Shown in pieces: positions 41,180 through 52,574 of a DNA stretch of 64,000 nt. Under the pieces are notes generated by a model. It was not told the origin of the DNA, did no database searches, and saw only the letters and a list, made by a program, of their open reading frames with translations. The position numbers were made by a program, and so were the translations under genes. Source of the DNA: Entonaema liquescens (lineage: Eukaryota; Ascomycota; Sordariomycetes; Xylariales; Xylariaceae); NCBI GenBank assembly GCA_902805475.1, contig CADCSX010000005.1, positions 2,243,501 through 2,307,500 on the forward strand. Reading direction: 5' to 3'. Positions within the stretch are counted from its first letter, which is position 1. Every line of letters starts with the position of its first letter.

Positions 41180-43977
41180 TCAATATCCTCCGTGACGTCG
41201 TGCCCGGCCTGTGCCGATATCTATCCTACTCATTTCTTCCATGAGCGCCCACTCTTCGTCTCCTCCTCGCGCTGGGGTGGGTCCCAAGCCACCGCTCATC
41301 ATCGGTATTTTAGCTGGAATTGGCGGCCCGACGCCAAATCCTGAACGAGGAGCACCTGGGCCATGATTCTCGTAATCAAAGGTGCTAGCACGGACAAGCG
41401 CTCGAGGGGGTGCTATTCCGCTGATGAGGTGTTGAGGGGCCAAGAGGGCTATGTCCCGCTGAGATTGGCGCTGGTAGAGCTGATGCACGATGTGCTTTCT
41501 TCTGTAAGCGGTTTCGCCCCGTACTCACGGGGAGAAGGTGTCGGATCAGAAGGGATATATGTCGGCGGTGCAGCTATTGCTGACTGAGGCCGAGTACTCG
41601 TACGGGTGCCCGCCGCGTAGAGGGCGGCATTGGCTGCGCCCCAGCAGGCACTGGACGTGATCGCGTTTCTACGGGCTCGGTGGGCTTCTTTGGCTCTGGT
41701 TCCGGTGCCCAGGTGTCCATAGGCAAGTGATCTGACGGATCGACTTCTCGTCCATCTGGCGTCACTATCTTTCCGTCTGCATTGGTATATTCTCCATCCT
41801 TTGTCGCTGCTGCTATAGTAGGGTTCAAGGCGTCATAAGAGTCTGGGCCAAAAGGTACCCCGGACAATCTCCGACCATCAGATGGAGGAGGCGCCGGACT
41901 GACCGATTTGCGTTTGATTGTATGGCTAGCATTCGGGGATGGAGAGACTCCTCGAGATCTTGAAGCTGATGTTGGTACAGAAGGCGTAGTAGGCCCGCTA
42001 GCATAATTCACAGGGCTCCTATCATAGGCTCTTGAACTACTTGTGTGGTGCGCGTTGGAAGAATGTTGAATAGCATAATTCGAAGGAGGCTCGCTATGCT
42101 GCCTACCTCGAGTTGAAGTGGCCACAGGAGGCGGCTGGGTATATCGTCGTGCTTGCTTCCGTTCTTGCTGGGCGCGATCCGAAATCTCACGTGCCACAGC
42201 CGGATCAACCCCCGGGACCAGCATTGGGGGCACAGAGGGGATGTCATAGTCACTTGGGGCGCGCACTTGACTATTTTCTAGTTCACTTGGATAATTTAGA
42301 GTATGGTCCATCTGCCTTGAATATCTCGGCACTATGGCAAGTGCCTGTGAGTAATCCTCGGCAGGCATAGGCGAAGGCGACTGGTTATAGCCACTGGGAT
42401 CGTATTGATCTTGAGATGAAATAGGAGAGGGGCTGTAGTGTCCGGATGGCGCACTATCTCGCCCGACCAAAGCCAGCGGCGCGGGACTCGAGGTTTGATG
42501 ATACTCTTGCTCATCGTACTGGTGCATTCTAAGTCCGCCACCTCGAGATCTGACGCTTGGTGGATTCCACGATTCCGGAACATCTTCTACCGTGGGTTGC
42601 ATTGATCGGTAGTGAGATTCATATGTTGGGTCGTAAGAGTAATGACGTGCTGCTTGACGGTGAGCTTCAGCCTCACGATATGGTACCATGCTTTGCATAT
42701 CTGGGGCCGACTCATAGGGGCGGTACGTAGGTCGACCGGGATAAGACGACGGCGCTACTGACGGTACCGAAGGTACTGAATATCGATGGGCTTCATTCCG
42801 TAGGACGTCATGTCTCATATGTGGAGTAGCCTTATGTTGTAGCATGTCGAAGCTGCCACGAGGGACTAGTTCCTGTGAGCCCACACTTGAGTTCCTAATT
42901 CGGTGGGCTGGTGGGGGTGGAGGGCAGTCATCGAGCTCAATCGACTGCCGAGTATAGTGGACTGGCGGCGAGGGCTCATACGCTAGCTGGCCATGGGTAA
43001 AAGATGACCTGGTTTCTTGTTCATACGCCTGACCATAAGCAGCATCCGAATAACGTGGTTCGTTATCTTGCGGGGGAAGTTTATAGGTCCTATCTACCTG
43101 TCGGTGCTGCGGATACTCTGCTCGGTGGGATGGCGTTGAGTACTGACTCCCGCTAGGATGTGTTAAAGCATACTGGTCAGGTTGGGTGCTTGGTCTGCTC
43201 GATGGTGATGTGCCGTATTCGGCACCCTGTAGAGGTGCGTGGCTTGGAACTAACGAGGATGAAGGAACTGGCTGGGGTCGGGATGGAGTGTGCACTTGAT
43301 CTGCCACTGATGGTGAAGGCACCTGACCAGTGACAGGATCAGAGGGCAACGGACGCCGTTTCACTACCGCCTTCTGGGGTCCGCTGGCAGGTTCTGCGTC
43401 GACGTTTGGAGTTACGCCATTTGGTTTGGGTGCTGACTTATCACTCTTCGGGCGACTGTCGTAGAAAGTAGTCTCGATTCGAACCTCGCCTGCATATTTG
43501 CCTTTACAATTCAAGTTATGCCACTGATCACTCTGTCCGCCTCCTCGTACAATTATATCCCGTAGATCAATCCATGTTTCGCCTATTAATTCCGTTTTCC
43601 TGTCATCGTTGAATACGGACAGCTTTAACTGATAATAGTCAGGCGAGTCGTGAACTGTAAATCGAAGCTCCTGGTCCCTACATAACGAAAGCTAATGTTA
43701 GATAAGGCGTATAATTAGCCATTTCAATGCTGGATACGTACCATTTGGGAGTCTGACCACCTCGAATGTCCGTAGTTGTCTTCTTAGCTTCTTTTGCAAG
43801 CCGAGCGGCACAATAGGGATCTTGCTTCCCAATAGTCTTCCTATTCGGAAGGTTCTTTGCACGATCAACAATAAGGACGAGAGTTCCAATCTCAGGACCA
43901 TCGACGCTCATATCAGAAAAGATGCCGGCCGTGTGCATGCCGTTTAACGGGTTAGGCATTTTCGGTTTGGTAGCCAT
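41180..43977 (-). CDS. C2-domain protein with long disordered tail, two frame breaks near the 3' end
   Basis: Exon 1 (43977-43742) and exon 2 (from 43677), joined by a 64-nt phase-2 intron, encode an N-terminal C2 domain (about residues 28-150: GTLVLIVDRAKNLPNRK, IGKQDPYC, DDRKTELIGETWIDL). A roughly 600-residue Pro/Ser/Tyr-rich disordered region follows. The main frame stops at 41574. The coding signal continues in the next frame (QSAIAAPPTYIPSDPTPSP) and then in a third frame (GETAYRRKHIVHQLY to the terminal RIDIGTGRARRHGGY). One extra G at 41609-41611 and one at 41517-41520 would fuse everything into a 911-aa protein. No intron I tried satisfies the phases. Similar fungal C2 proteins relate to Inn1/Fic1-type cytokinesis factors; the function here is tentative. 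Confidence 0.78.
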
Positions 43978-45722
43978 CTTTCAAGAGGTTGAAGTTATCG
44001 AGCAGCTCTCATTGGAAGGCCGATGTCGAATAAAAATCCCGAACCCGATCCAATTGACACAATCGATGTTACCGAAAGATAGGTTTTAAAGGTTGCGAGC
44101 TATAATTGCTTCGGTTGCTTGGCGAGTGTCTTTGTTGATTCTTCCCGACAAGACCTCGTTACGCTCTCAGTAAGAGAACCAAAGCGAGAGTCGGTGTTGA
44201 ACGACTGGAAAGAAAAGAAAAAAATATTAGTTTTTGAGACCAATTAACGAGAGAATCAAAGTAAGCATCCAATATTATGAAGTAGAGACCCAATTAGACT
44301 ATGACAGCGGAAGCAGGAGAATGCAGAAGAGGATAATGACTTGCAGGTTTGCAGCCGGGCTAGAAGACATCCATACCTAGTCGAAGTGGGCAACGGACTG
44401 CAATTGGAGTGGCTGGTGACGAAAAAACAATGAGGTTGGGGCTTTTGGTTGGTCGAACAGACCTGACCCGTTCCTGCTGTAGCACTTCTAGCAGTCCTCG
44501 CGCTGCCGGGGAACTCCACAGCTGAAGGAAAACCCCGCCTCCTAAAAAAGGTACCCTTGTGCTAAGACTTCAGGGCGCACAAAGTGACAGGGGCCTTGTT
44601 TAGTGGGTCCGTAGCCAATAGATGGGCTAGATTTAAGTAACGTGTGTCAGGGAAGTATTTCCTTGGTTCAATCACCCTACTTCTTATTCGTCAACTATTC
44701 TTTATTATTCGAGCTATTAAAGAAATAAAGAAAAAGAAAAAAAAAAAAAGAGAGATATCTTATACCCCCCTAGTATGTGCTACTTCGGTTCTTAAACGAG
44801 TATTCTTTGAATTGTTTCAGGGAGTACGACGTTGGGTATTTCTCCGTTTTTAAGAGTTATTGATGCCTACCCTGCACAGCCTAGACGCGCAATCCACGAG
44901 GCTCTGCACTGTGCCGAGACGCCTAAATGACGCGACCATAAGTATTTTCCGACGGCTCAGATTCAATCCCGCATCGACGGTCGAGAATCATATGAGCTGA
45001 TCTTATAAAATCGTTTCGTGCACGCCTTATTTACGATGAACCTAATTTCATTACGTTACATACGCGGACAGAGAATTATACATGCCGATTATCCAAGTTA
45101 ATTGAAGTGTTTCGTCTATAGGTACTTACGTATAGTTACTAGAAGTGTAAAGTACCTAAGGTTAGGTATCTAGGTAACTAATCATAGGTTTCTGTCTATT
45201 GCTAACTCTACCTACCTAGGTATCTTGTTGACGTTCTGACGTTGCGACCCAGCCAAGTGGTACAATATTCCGAACTGCCACTAGAGCTACGTCAGAATTC
45301 GTAATAGTCACCATACTAATTGATTTAGACGCGCATCGAAATACTCTTGCTTTGGAATGTTGTTGGCTGTGCTAGCCAATCGGCCTTAGAAGAAGAATAT
45401 TAATAATGGCAACAGGATTGATTGTCTACAAGCTTCTGACACTCTAGAAGCCGCGTACCGAGCTACGATAACGACACTCTAATGCATAAGTTGATGCATT
45501 CCAAGCTGAACAGCACAGACTGATCGAACCAAATCTTACATTGTGTATTCACCGCAATAACATGCAGTACTGAATAACATGTGTTAAAATTCAATTCGAA
45601 GTCAATCCAGCCTATTAATTCGATTTGCAGAAACTAACGCACACTCATATACTCCGCAATTTCATAACCGCTTAGCCGTCCCAGTATTCTTGTTACCCGT
45701 ACGACGAACCACAGTATACCCC
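43978..45722. other. Intergenic region, C2 protein promoter / con-6 3' flank
   Basis: 1.7 kb without a recognised gene. It contains an A-rich run (44728-44750), motif clusters of the TACCTAGGTA type (45120-45225, exact copy 45213-45222) and AT-rich DNA. A tRNA-like fragment near 44960-44985 was rejected. Confidence 0.55.
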
Positions 45723-46088
45723 TTACATGTCATTAAGGCGGTCCTTTGCGCTCTGTTTGGCCTCCTCTGAGACGTTCGGGTTGTTAATTGCTCTATAGCA
45801 ATAGTTAGCAACTGACCGCCATATTAGACTAATCTACTTACGCCTTTAAACCACCAGCAACATTCCCGGGGTTCTTGTTACCATCATCACCGCCATTCCC
45901 AGACTTTGGTACTGCTAATTATTAGAGAATGGTACAAATTCCGTTGCATGGTGGACTAGACTCTTACCATCTCCACCGTTGAACTCGTTTTCGAGGACCT
46001 GCTTGGAATGTTCCTTCGCCTCCTGGCTGGTGTTGGGATTGTTCAGGTTGGCTTTGTGACCGCCGGCAATCTGCGCTTCAGTAGGCAT
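45723..46088 (-). CDS. con-6: Conidiation-specific protein 6 (Con-6)
   Basis: Three exons (46088-45968, 45914-45842, 45792-45723) give 87 aa. The protein contains two Con-6 repeats: IAGGHKANLNNPNTSQEAKEHS (residues 7-28) and VAGGLKAAINNPNVSEEAKQSA (59-80), joined by a Gly/Asn-rich linker. Each repeat has the NPN-S-EAK core. The ATG at 46088 gives the usual short N-terminus; the frame extends further upstream only through a TTG. Con-6 is a small hydrophilic protein that accumulates during conidiation and disappears on germination in Neurospora; its biochemical role is unknown. Introns are 53 and 49 nt, and the second ends in GCTATAG after a CTAAC-type branch site. Confidence 0.95.
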
Positions 46089-47992
46089 GATGGAATAATT
46101 GAGGGTGGATGAAACTCTAAAATCGGTGCGGTCAAAAAAGGGCAATGATTCTTGCTTTGAGTGGATATGTGCTGTTATTGTTGCTGTTGGCTGGAAGACA
46201 ACTTGAACGGGAATTCAACTCCTCTTTATACACGTTTTCTCCAACTTTACTCGAGCTTATTTCATATATCTTCCACAGCATATTCCGCCGCTGACGCTCA
46301 TACTTAGTTGTTCACCACTTCCATTACAGCATAGACGGTCGAGTCATGACGACAATAACGGCGTATGGTTCAGAGTCACATAATCACCAGTCAAGCCACA
46401 TCGAGCTACTTAGGCCTATGTTGGAAAGATTATCCCGATCCGCACTTAAGCATGATCGGTCAGAAGATTTTCAAAGCTGGATCTGGGGTCCGGCATTATG
46501 TACATAACAGCATAAATCGAGAACCCCAGGATTTGTGACATCGACCAAAAATGCTAAGTATTGGGCAGCATTGTTGAAGTTCATCACGACATGAGGTTCG
46601 TCCGCCACCAGAAGCGATCGCCAGGGGCATCGGACAGTCTTCTCCGTTGCAGGCCTAGAAGCTTAACGATTGGGCTACATAAATCCTCAAGAGCAAGCCT
46701 TACTATCTAATAGTACAGTCAAATATCAACAGGCCCACACGGGCCTCCACAGTGCGGCTTGAATCGCGATTCAGCCTCAAAAATTAGTGACGACAACACT
46801 ACCTATTCGCTACCTTCCAATCATGTCAACCGCTTTACTTTCAATACTAAAAGAACTATGAGACGCTACATTTATATTAAGCTATATCAGGAGAGGGGTA
46901 GCAACTGTCGACGGCACAACCAATTATGCTGAGACTTACCTCCAGATTTACACTTGCTCAGGGACCAAGGACATTCCTTGTATTATATGAATAATGTGAT
47001 TACTTAAAAAGGTGGTAGAGCATCAACAATGATTCAGCGGTGTCGACATGGCATTATGAAGCTTTGAAGGGTCCAAATAATACCAATTAGGTTTCCCTTA
47101 AAGCTCGACCCCCTCTATCTAAATGCGGTGCTGAGCGACCCCTGAGAAGATGCGGACTACAAATGAATCGTCAACACGGCCGATTACTGTCGAATTGTTG
47201 CTGGATCTCCATATGGTTATTAAACCGTACCCATTCTTACGAAGCTATGCTCATTAACCGCAATGACCATCAGGAGCAGGATAGGAGTTCCGAGCTAAGA
47301 TGCAGGATGTGTGTTAAGAGAGTAATAAGCAAATCAGTTGGGCCGACCTACATGATACTAAACCTGGGACTATGAGCTGCAGACAGTCCATGCTATTAGT
47401 TACCGTCAAACCCTGGTTATTTGGACGGCGGTTTAGATCACTATGCATGTCTAGTACTAGTTCGAGAAGCATTGCTAGAGTGGTTGATGGAGAATCAACA
47501 CAGAAAGAATCTCTCAGCATTGGTTATGGACCCTAAGGCGATTTATAGTAAGTAGTTACATCAGTAATAAGTTAGTTTTAATATGTAGACCTTGCCCATC
47601 TTATAAGAATTAGTGACGACGTAAAGTGGAATAGTGACGCGAAGATGTTTGTAAGACTGAGGTCCTATTGAATTAATAGTGTAAGCACAATTTGAGTTGC
47701 TGCGTTCAAGCCCTGTGTTCAAGCCTTTGGAATGTACTAATGTCCCAAAGTTACGGTGTGGCTTAACAAGATAGCATTATCTACACTAAGTGTGGGACAA
47801 GCCCCATTTTTAGCCTTGAAGAATCGACAATCTGATTGGCATGTGCATTCACTTGTGACTTACCAGGTACGTTCAAGCAACCATTCATTCAACCGACTAC
47901 CTCTTGATTTCTATTACCTAGGTATATCCATATCCGTATCCATATCCGTATCCATATCCATATCCATATCCATATCAACCTTATACTTCAAA
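46089..47992. other. Intergenic region, con-6 promoter / TMEM234
   Basis: 1.9 kb. It includes the con-6 promoter, which may be developmentally regulated. No conserved coding frame was found. A GTTCAAGCC direct repeat lies near 47704-47725, an exact TACCTAGGTA at 47915-47924 and a hexanucleotide array just before the next gene. Confidence 0.55.
47924..47978. repeat. Hexanucleotide tandem array (ATATCC/GTATCC), about nine units
   Basis: Units alternate CATATC and CGTATC over about 55 bp and end 15 bp before the TMEM234 ATG at 47993. It lies in the probable 5' leader. Read in the downstream frame it would encode Ile-Ser/Val-Ser repeats, but no in-frame ATG precedes it, so it is treated as non-coding. 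Confidence 0.85.
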
Positions 47993-48578
47993 ATGTCATC
48001 TTCCCAACCTTCGTCTCAACCACCTACTATTAATTACGTGGCTGGCTTCTTACTCGTCGGGCTTGCTTGGGGGTTTACGACGCCCTTCATTCGTCGCGCT
48101 GCCAAAGATCATAACCCACCGGCTCATCCGACTCTAGCGCGGGACGATGTAAAAGCAAGTTGGGTCAAAAGTAAACTTTATGGTGCTTTTTTTGCTGTTC
48201 TTGACCTATTAAAAAACCCAAGATATGCTGTCCCACTGCTCATCAACTTGACCGGGAGCGTTTGGTTCTTCCTCCTGATCGGCCAAGCAGGTAAGTCAAC
48301 TTGTGTCCCATCTTCTCTTCAGCCTACTAGTAACTTTCAAATGCTAATATGTCGCCTTAGAGCTAAGCTTGACAGTCCCGATTGTAAATACATTAGCATT
48401 CTTATTCACAGTACTTGGCGATTGGTGGGTTGACAAGAAAGTTATAAGCAGGGGTAAGTCCTCGCCGTCATAACACCAAGGTAACTAACTAGTTGCTAAT
48501 CAAGTATCAGATACGTGGATCGGGATGCTCTTGTCTTTATGTGGAATTGCGTTATGTGTCCAGAGTAAAACTGGCTGA
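47993..48578 (+). CDS. TMEM234-like small multi-pass membrane protein
   Basis: Three exons (47993-48290, 48361-48453, 48511-48578) give 152 aa. An N-terminal Ser/Pro tail is followed by four hydrophobic segments resembling an EamA/DMT half. The first is VAGFLLVGLAWGFTTPFIRRA, with the W-G-xT-P-F motif. The second is VPLLINLTGSVWFFLLIGQA, the third ELSLTVPIVNTLAFLFTVLGDW, the last TWIGMLLSLCGIALCV. This matches the TMEM234 family from animals to fungi, whose transport or scaffold role is poorly known. All junctions are phase 1 and rebuild the conserved GQAELS and RDTWIG. The upstream extension of the frame is rejected because it starts only at GTG. Confidence 0.9.
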
Positions 48579-50910
48579 TAATTTCTGCTTGGTTTAACTA
48601 TCGACACTTATCGAATGATGATGACATTAGAGGGTATTGAAGATTTCTCGGATCGGACTTAGAAGTATGGGATTAAAACGGGTATAGGTACGAGTTATGA
48701 ACATAACTCATCATAAGAGAGCTTTCGCAGTCTACAGGCATTGGTCTGGGCGTGGGCGTGGGCGTGGGCACGCGTGTCTATCATGCGGACGAACTCAAAG
48801 ATTCTCAGCTTGATATTAAGAATAGATGCTGATTTTCTCTAAGTATGAGTAAGTTCACGCTCATACATATTTCATGCAAGCCTTCGATGCATATCTTGTG
48901 TTACGGGGGAGAAGAGTATCGTGTGCTATTAGTATTCACTCTGGTGGAACGCAGCAGATACAAGCAACTCGGAATCGTCGACATACTGGACACTTACGAG
49001 TCAAACATACTGGTAAGTCAAATTCTATTGCGCCAACAACGGCCCTATATGATTCAGAGATACTTCATTAACTTGCTACCATAGTCTCCAGACATCCAAA
49101 ACGTCTAGTACGAGCCTAAGCCTGCTTGAACGAAATATTAGACAATGCGCTTTTGACTTGAAGTAGGCACGTGTTCTTCATCTCTTCGAGCCCACTTCGC
49201 TGTGGTAGGGTTAAGAGTAGTAGGGGTTCTCTCAAATACTAAGGTCCTTGCGTGAACAAGACATAAAGTTATCTCTATCGCACAGGTATGAGCAGTAGAA
49301 ATTACTCATTCCCGAGCAACAATAACGTGATCAACCGCCCCTAGCCTGGATAATCGTGACGGTGTTCAATAATTGGGTTTGTGAGCCAAACTGATCCCAA
49401 CTTATTGAATTATCGTCTTTACTATACCCTCAAAACGATATGTTTCCCAACAGTTACTTATACAACTAAGGCAGTATAGACAAACATTTAACATAAATTT
49501 CCTACACGTGTTTCTGACACCACCTTTCCTAAAAATAGCCAGAGTCACCGTATTTCACTGTACCACCGACTACGTTATGTGCGAGGCTAGTGTACAAGCC
49601 AAGCGGACGTCTCGGAAGCAATGAAACTGCAACAGAAAGCTTCGCTAGCGCTTATATCTGACGATAGCAGAGATAGCAAACGCTGTTGGGCCTTATCAAC
49701 GGAAAGACCTTTGCTAAAGTATTGGTGATATCCAAGCTGGCAGTAATAGATTGCGAGACACACGTAAACGTGTAAGTGATAGCGCATTGAGTTTGTCTAT
49801 CACTATGTATGTTGCTTTTACCATCTATACCATATCGTAAATATTACCAAGCTAGGGAATTCAGTATGTGGGAAGAGTTTACACTTGTATTTCAATAGAC
49901 TTGCGTGGCCGTCTTACATTGCCAAGATAGCCTGTAGACTTTTATCAAGCAAGCACATGTACGCATCTAGTATCATTTTAACAGCATTTGATCCCTATAA
50001 GGTGATACTGCATATATATACACATCACAGTAAGAATGAACATTACGATTAGTTACCGACATATGTATGCTTCCTTCGGGAAGATATTAAACGATTTCAG
50101 ATCGTGCATATGTTTATCAAGCCAATACGGGATTTATCAAAGTCACTATTTACGTATGTATGATGTATGTAATGTATGTAATAATAGGAACATTAAATGC
50201 TCGGTGGCTGCATGAATCCAAGAGCAATACACGGAATTGACCTGCGTTGTCCCGTATACGGACGATTTAGGAAATGTACATGGCAGAAGTATCTATTCTG
50301 TAACTTGGGGTCTATTGGTGGTTGGTTGAAGTGGGAAGAGTACACTTGTACAACTTACCCCTTTCGCTTTTCAAATGTACCCCTTATCCCCTGAAGGAGC
50401 TTATATCTTCCCCTTTTATTTCACCTTTTTGGTTGCCAATCCACTCATACGAGCAGATCGGCAGGGAAGGGATAATAATAACCTAGCGCGATCGCGCTTG
50501 GCTTTTTGTCCTTCTCCAATGACGCACGTTAAAATCTCTTTGATCGACCAGGAACGACAGGGATGTTGACAGACATTCTCCATATTACTTGCAACCTTGC
50601 ACGAGTTGATCAGGTCCATTAATGGTTCATTCATAATAGTCCTTGTTAAGAGACAATTTCATAGGCACTAAGAATGCCTTGTCACGTTTCGACAAAGACT
50701 AATTGTCACATTAGTTTCGGTCGATTCGGTATTTAAAAGCTTTAGGGAACCTCCTTTCAAGGTACTCAAGTTACTAGTAAGGTACCTATCTCTTACGTTT
50801 AAGAAGGCTACATAAGAATCCAACTTCTTTCCATTTACGTTAAACTCAAATCAATAATCTAATTACTTAGACTGATTCAACCCTAGTCTATTTATTTAAT
50901 AATCATCAAT
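48579..50910. other. Gene-free tract, TMEM234 / secreted protein
   Basis: 2.3 kb with no recognisable gene on either strand. It contains a GGGCGT tandem repeat (48746-48772), TGTATG-type repeats near 50152-50182 and generally AT-rich, stop-dense DNA. Several frames of 60-80 codons have no motif, signal peptide or splice partner that I can defend. Confidence 0.5.
48746..48772. repeat. GGGCGT tandem repeat
   Basis: About four copies of GGGCGT run head to tail and end in GGGCACGCG. A short G+C-rich island within an otherwise AT-rich spacer. Confidence 0.8.
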
Positions 50911-51452
50911 ATGCGTATCTCTTCCCTCTTAACCACAGTAGTCGGCGCCAGCTCCGCGTCTGCGGCCGTGATGCAGATTTCTGCTACTGCCGCACCCTGG
51001 AAGTGGTCTGTAACAGGATGGAGTGCCGGTTGTGCCCGGGAATGTCATTATGGTAAGATCCTAATTGCTTTTGTTATTCTATCTTTTTTTACTTATTCGT
51101 TCATTTAGACTTCAATGTGACCGGGGAAGCAAGTTCCACATCGAAACCAGCTAGACCTTCGTTTAAGGCGTACTGTAGCGGAGAAGGCGAAGGCTCCAAC
51201 TACAGGGCGTGTACGCCACTTGCGGAAACAGAAACCGACTACCTTGTCCTTGCGAAACTGCTCCCAAGTAACGCCACCGCCAACGGAACGTCGCACAAGC
51301 CTCAGATCCAAGTGAGCGTAAAGTACACCGACCTGGATTCCCCGTCAACATGGTGGAACTTCACTGGGAAGGCCGTGGCATCGTACAACCAGTTCGTAGC
51401 GCCGCTTATGAACTTCACGATCACTCCCGATACCATTTACGGTGTAGCGTAA
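50911..51452 (+). CDS. Small secreted cysteine protein (conserved fungal, unknown function)
   Basis: Two exons (50911-51052 and 51109-51452) separated by a 56-nt intron give 161 aa. Residues 1-18 form a signal peptide (MRISSLLTTVVGASSASA). The mature chain has four cysteines (C41, C45, C70, C82) likely to form two disulphides, and five N-glycosylation sequons (NVT, NAT, NGT and two NFT). Motifs such as KWSVTGWSAGC, FNVTG and the terminal ITPDTIYGVA recall a family of small secreted proteins widespread in plant-associated ascomycetes. No enzymatic motif is visible. Size, secretion and Cys content make it an effector-like candidate, but that is inference only. It stands alone between long non-coding spacers. 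Confidence 0.85.
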
Positions 51453-52574
51453 CGGCGGGGAGTTTTAGGGTAGCGCATGGTGATGTGTCAGGTACGACAT
51501 CTTGGCGTACTTGATGCCGAGTCGTCGACGTGGTCTAGGAAGCAAACACTTGTGTCGCCGACATGGACGCTTTATTGGCGACAACGGCACACAACTCAGT
51601 GACCGAGGTCATCTCGATGATCGGTCACGGATCGCGGTCATAGATCGCCCTCGCATAGTGGCCCGATCTACTCACATTCCTATGCTAGTATAAGTCAAAA
51701 GAACAACGCCATTAATAAATCCCAACTACCCGAACCAAAGCATCGGATCAAAGTCGCATATGTCCTGTTAGGAGTAGTGAGAGGGGACCATCAATTGGTA
51801 GATCTATACCCTAAGCCTCGTGGCCTATATCTCCCGGGACGATATATAATACTAATTATTAATACCAAATACATTTATTGCATTCTTTAGAACAAGAACT
51901 ACATACTTAGTTATATGTAGCGAAGTATGTTGAATTGTCTGCCTTGGTTGTTGTTGTATGTACTGTATACTGGTCTGACTATTAGGTGCCCAGTAACTGT
52001 TTCGTTGGGTAGCTATAATTGAAATTGCGATGACAAGCCATGAATTAGGCAGACTGATGAACAATTCACAAAGCCTTACAATTGAATGCTGCCTTAAAAT
52101 GTGACCCGAATATAGCGCCTTTACGTAATCTTTCTTACGTTGAATGTTACGCAAGTGACTGTGGCGGTGGCTTTTGCCAAGACGGCCAAGGATAAGGAGC
52201 ATGAAATTACATCAGTGTACCAGTCGGCGCTTCTCCCCTCCCCCACCGAACTTCCATCTACACGCAGCTTTGGCCCGCGCTTCCAAGCTTTCCACTCAAC
52301 TTCCATCCCAACAATAACAAATTAACGACTGGAGGTAGCCTAGTCCAGGTAGACATAGTTTGAGCCTCTAGGAGGTCATCGCCATCATCTATAGTTGCCT
52401 ACCTAACCAACCTTCAAGCTGAGATCTCCTAACCAACTTATCCCAAACTCCATATACATTACGTCTATTAGACCCCTTAAAAGTCGACGTTCTACCATCG
52501 CGTTCTACCGATAGACCTTCTAGTCCAATCAACAATAATCCTCGCTAGCCTTTTGAAGATCAGCTCTATTAGTC
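51453..52574. other. Intergenic region, secreted protein / fimbrin
   Basis: 1.1 kb. No gene is supported. The last several hundred bases are pyrimidine-rich with CCTAACCAAC-type stretches typical of a fungal promoter and 5' leader for the fimbrin gene. An open frame at 52140-52325 was judged random. Confidence 0.55.

Noticed and set aside
41574..41612. Intron from GTACGAG (41608) to resolve the C2 protein frame
   Set aside because: No acceptor within about 100 nt gave a matching phase while keeping the clearly coding GETAYRRKHIVHQL segment.
44940..45000. tRNA-like T-loop (GATTCAATCCC)
   Set aside because: No matching acceptor stem, D-arm or A-box could be found.
47756..47992. N-terminal extension of the TMEM234-like protein
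   Set aside because: It starts at GTG and encodes Ile-Ser repeats from the hexamer array; no ATG in frame.
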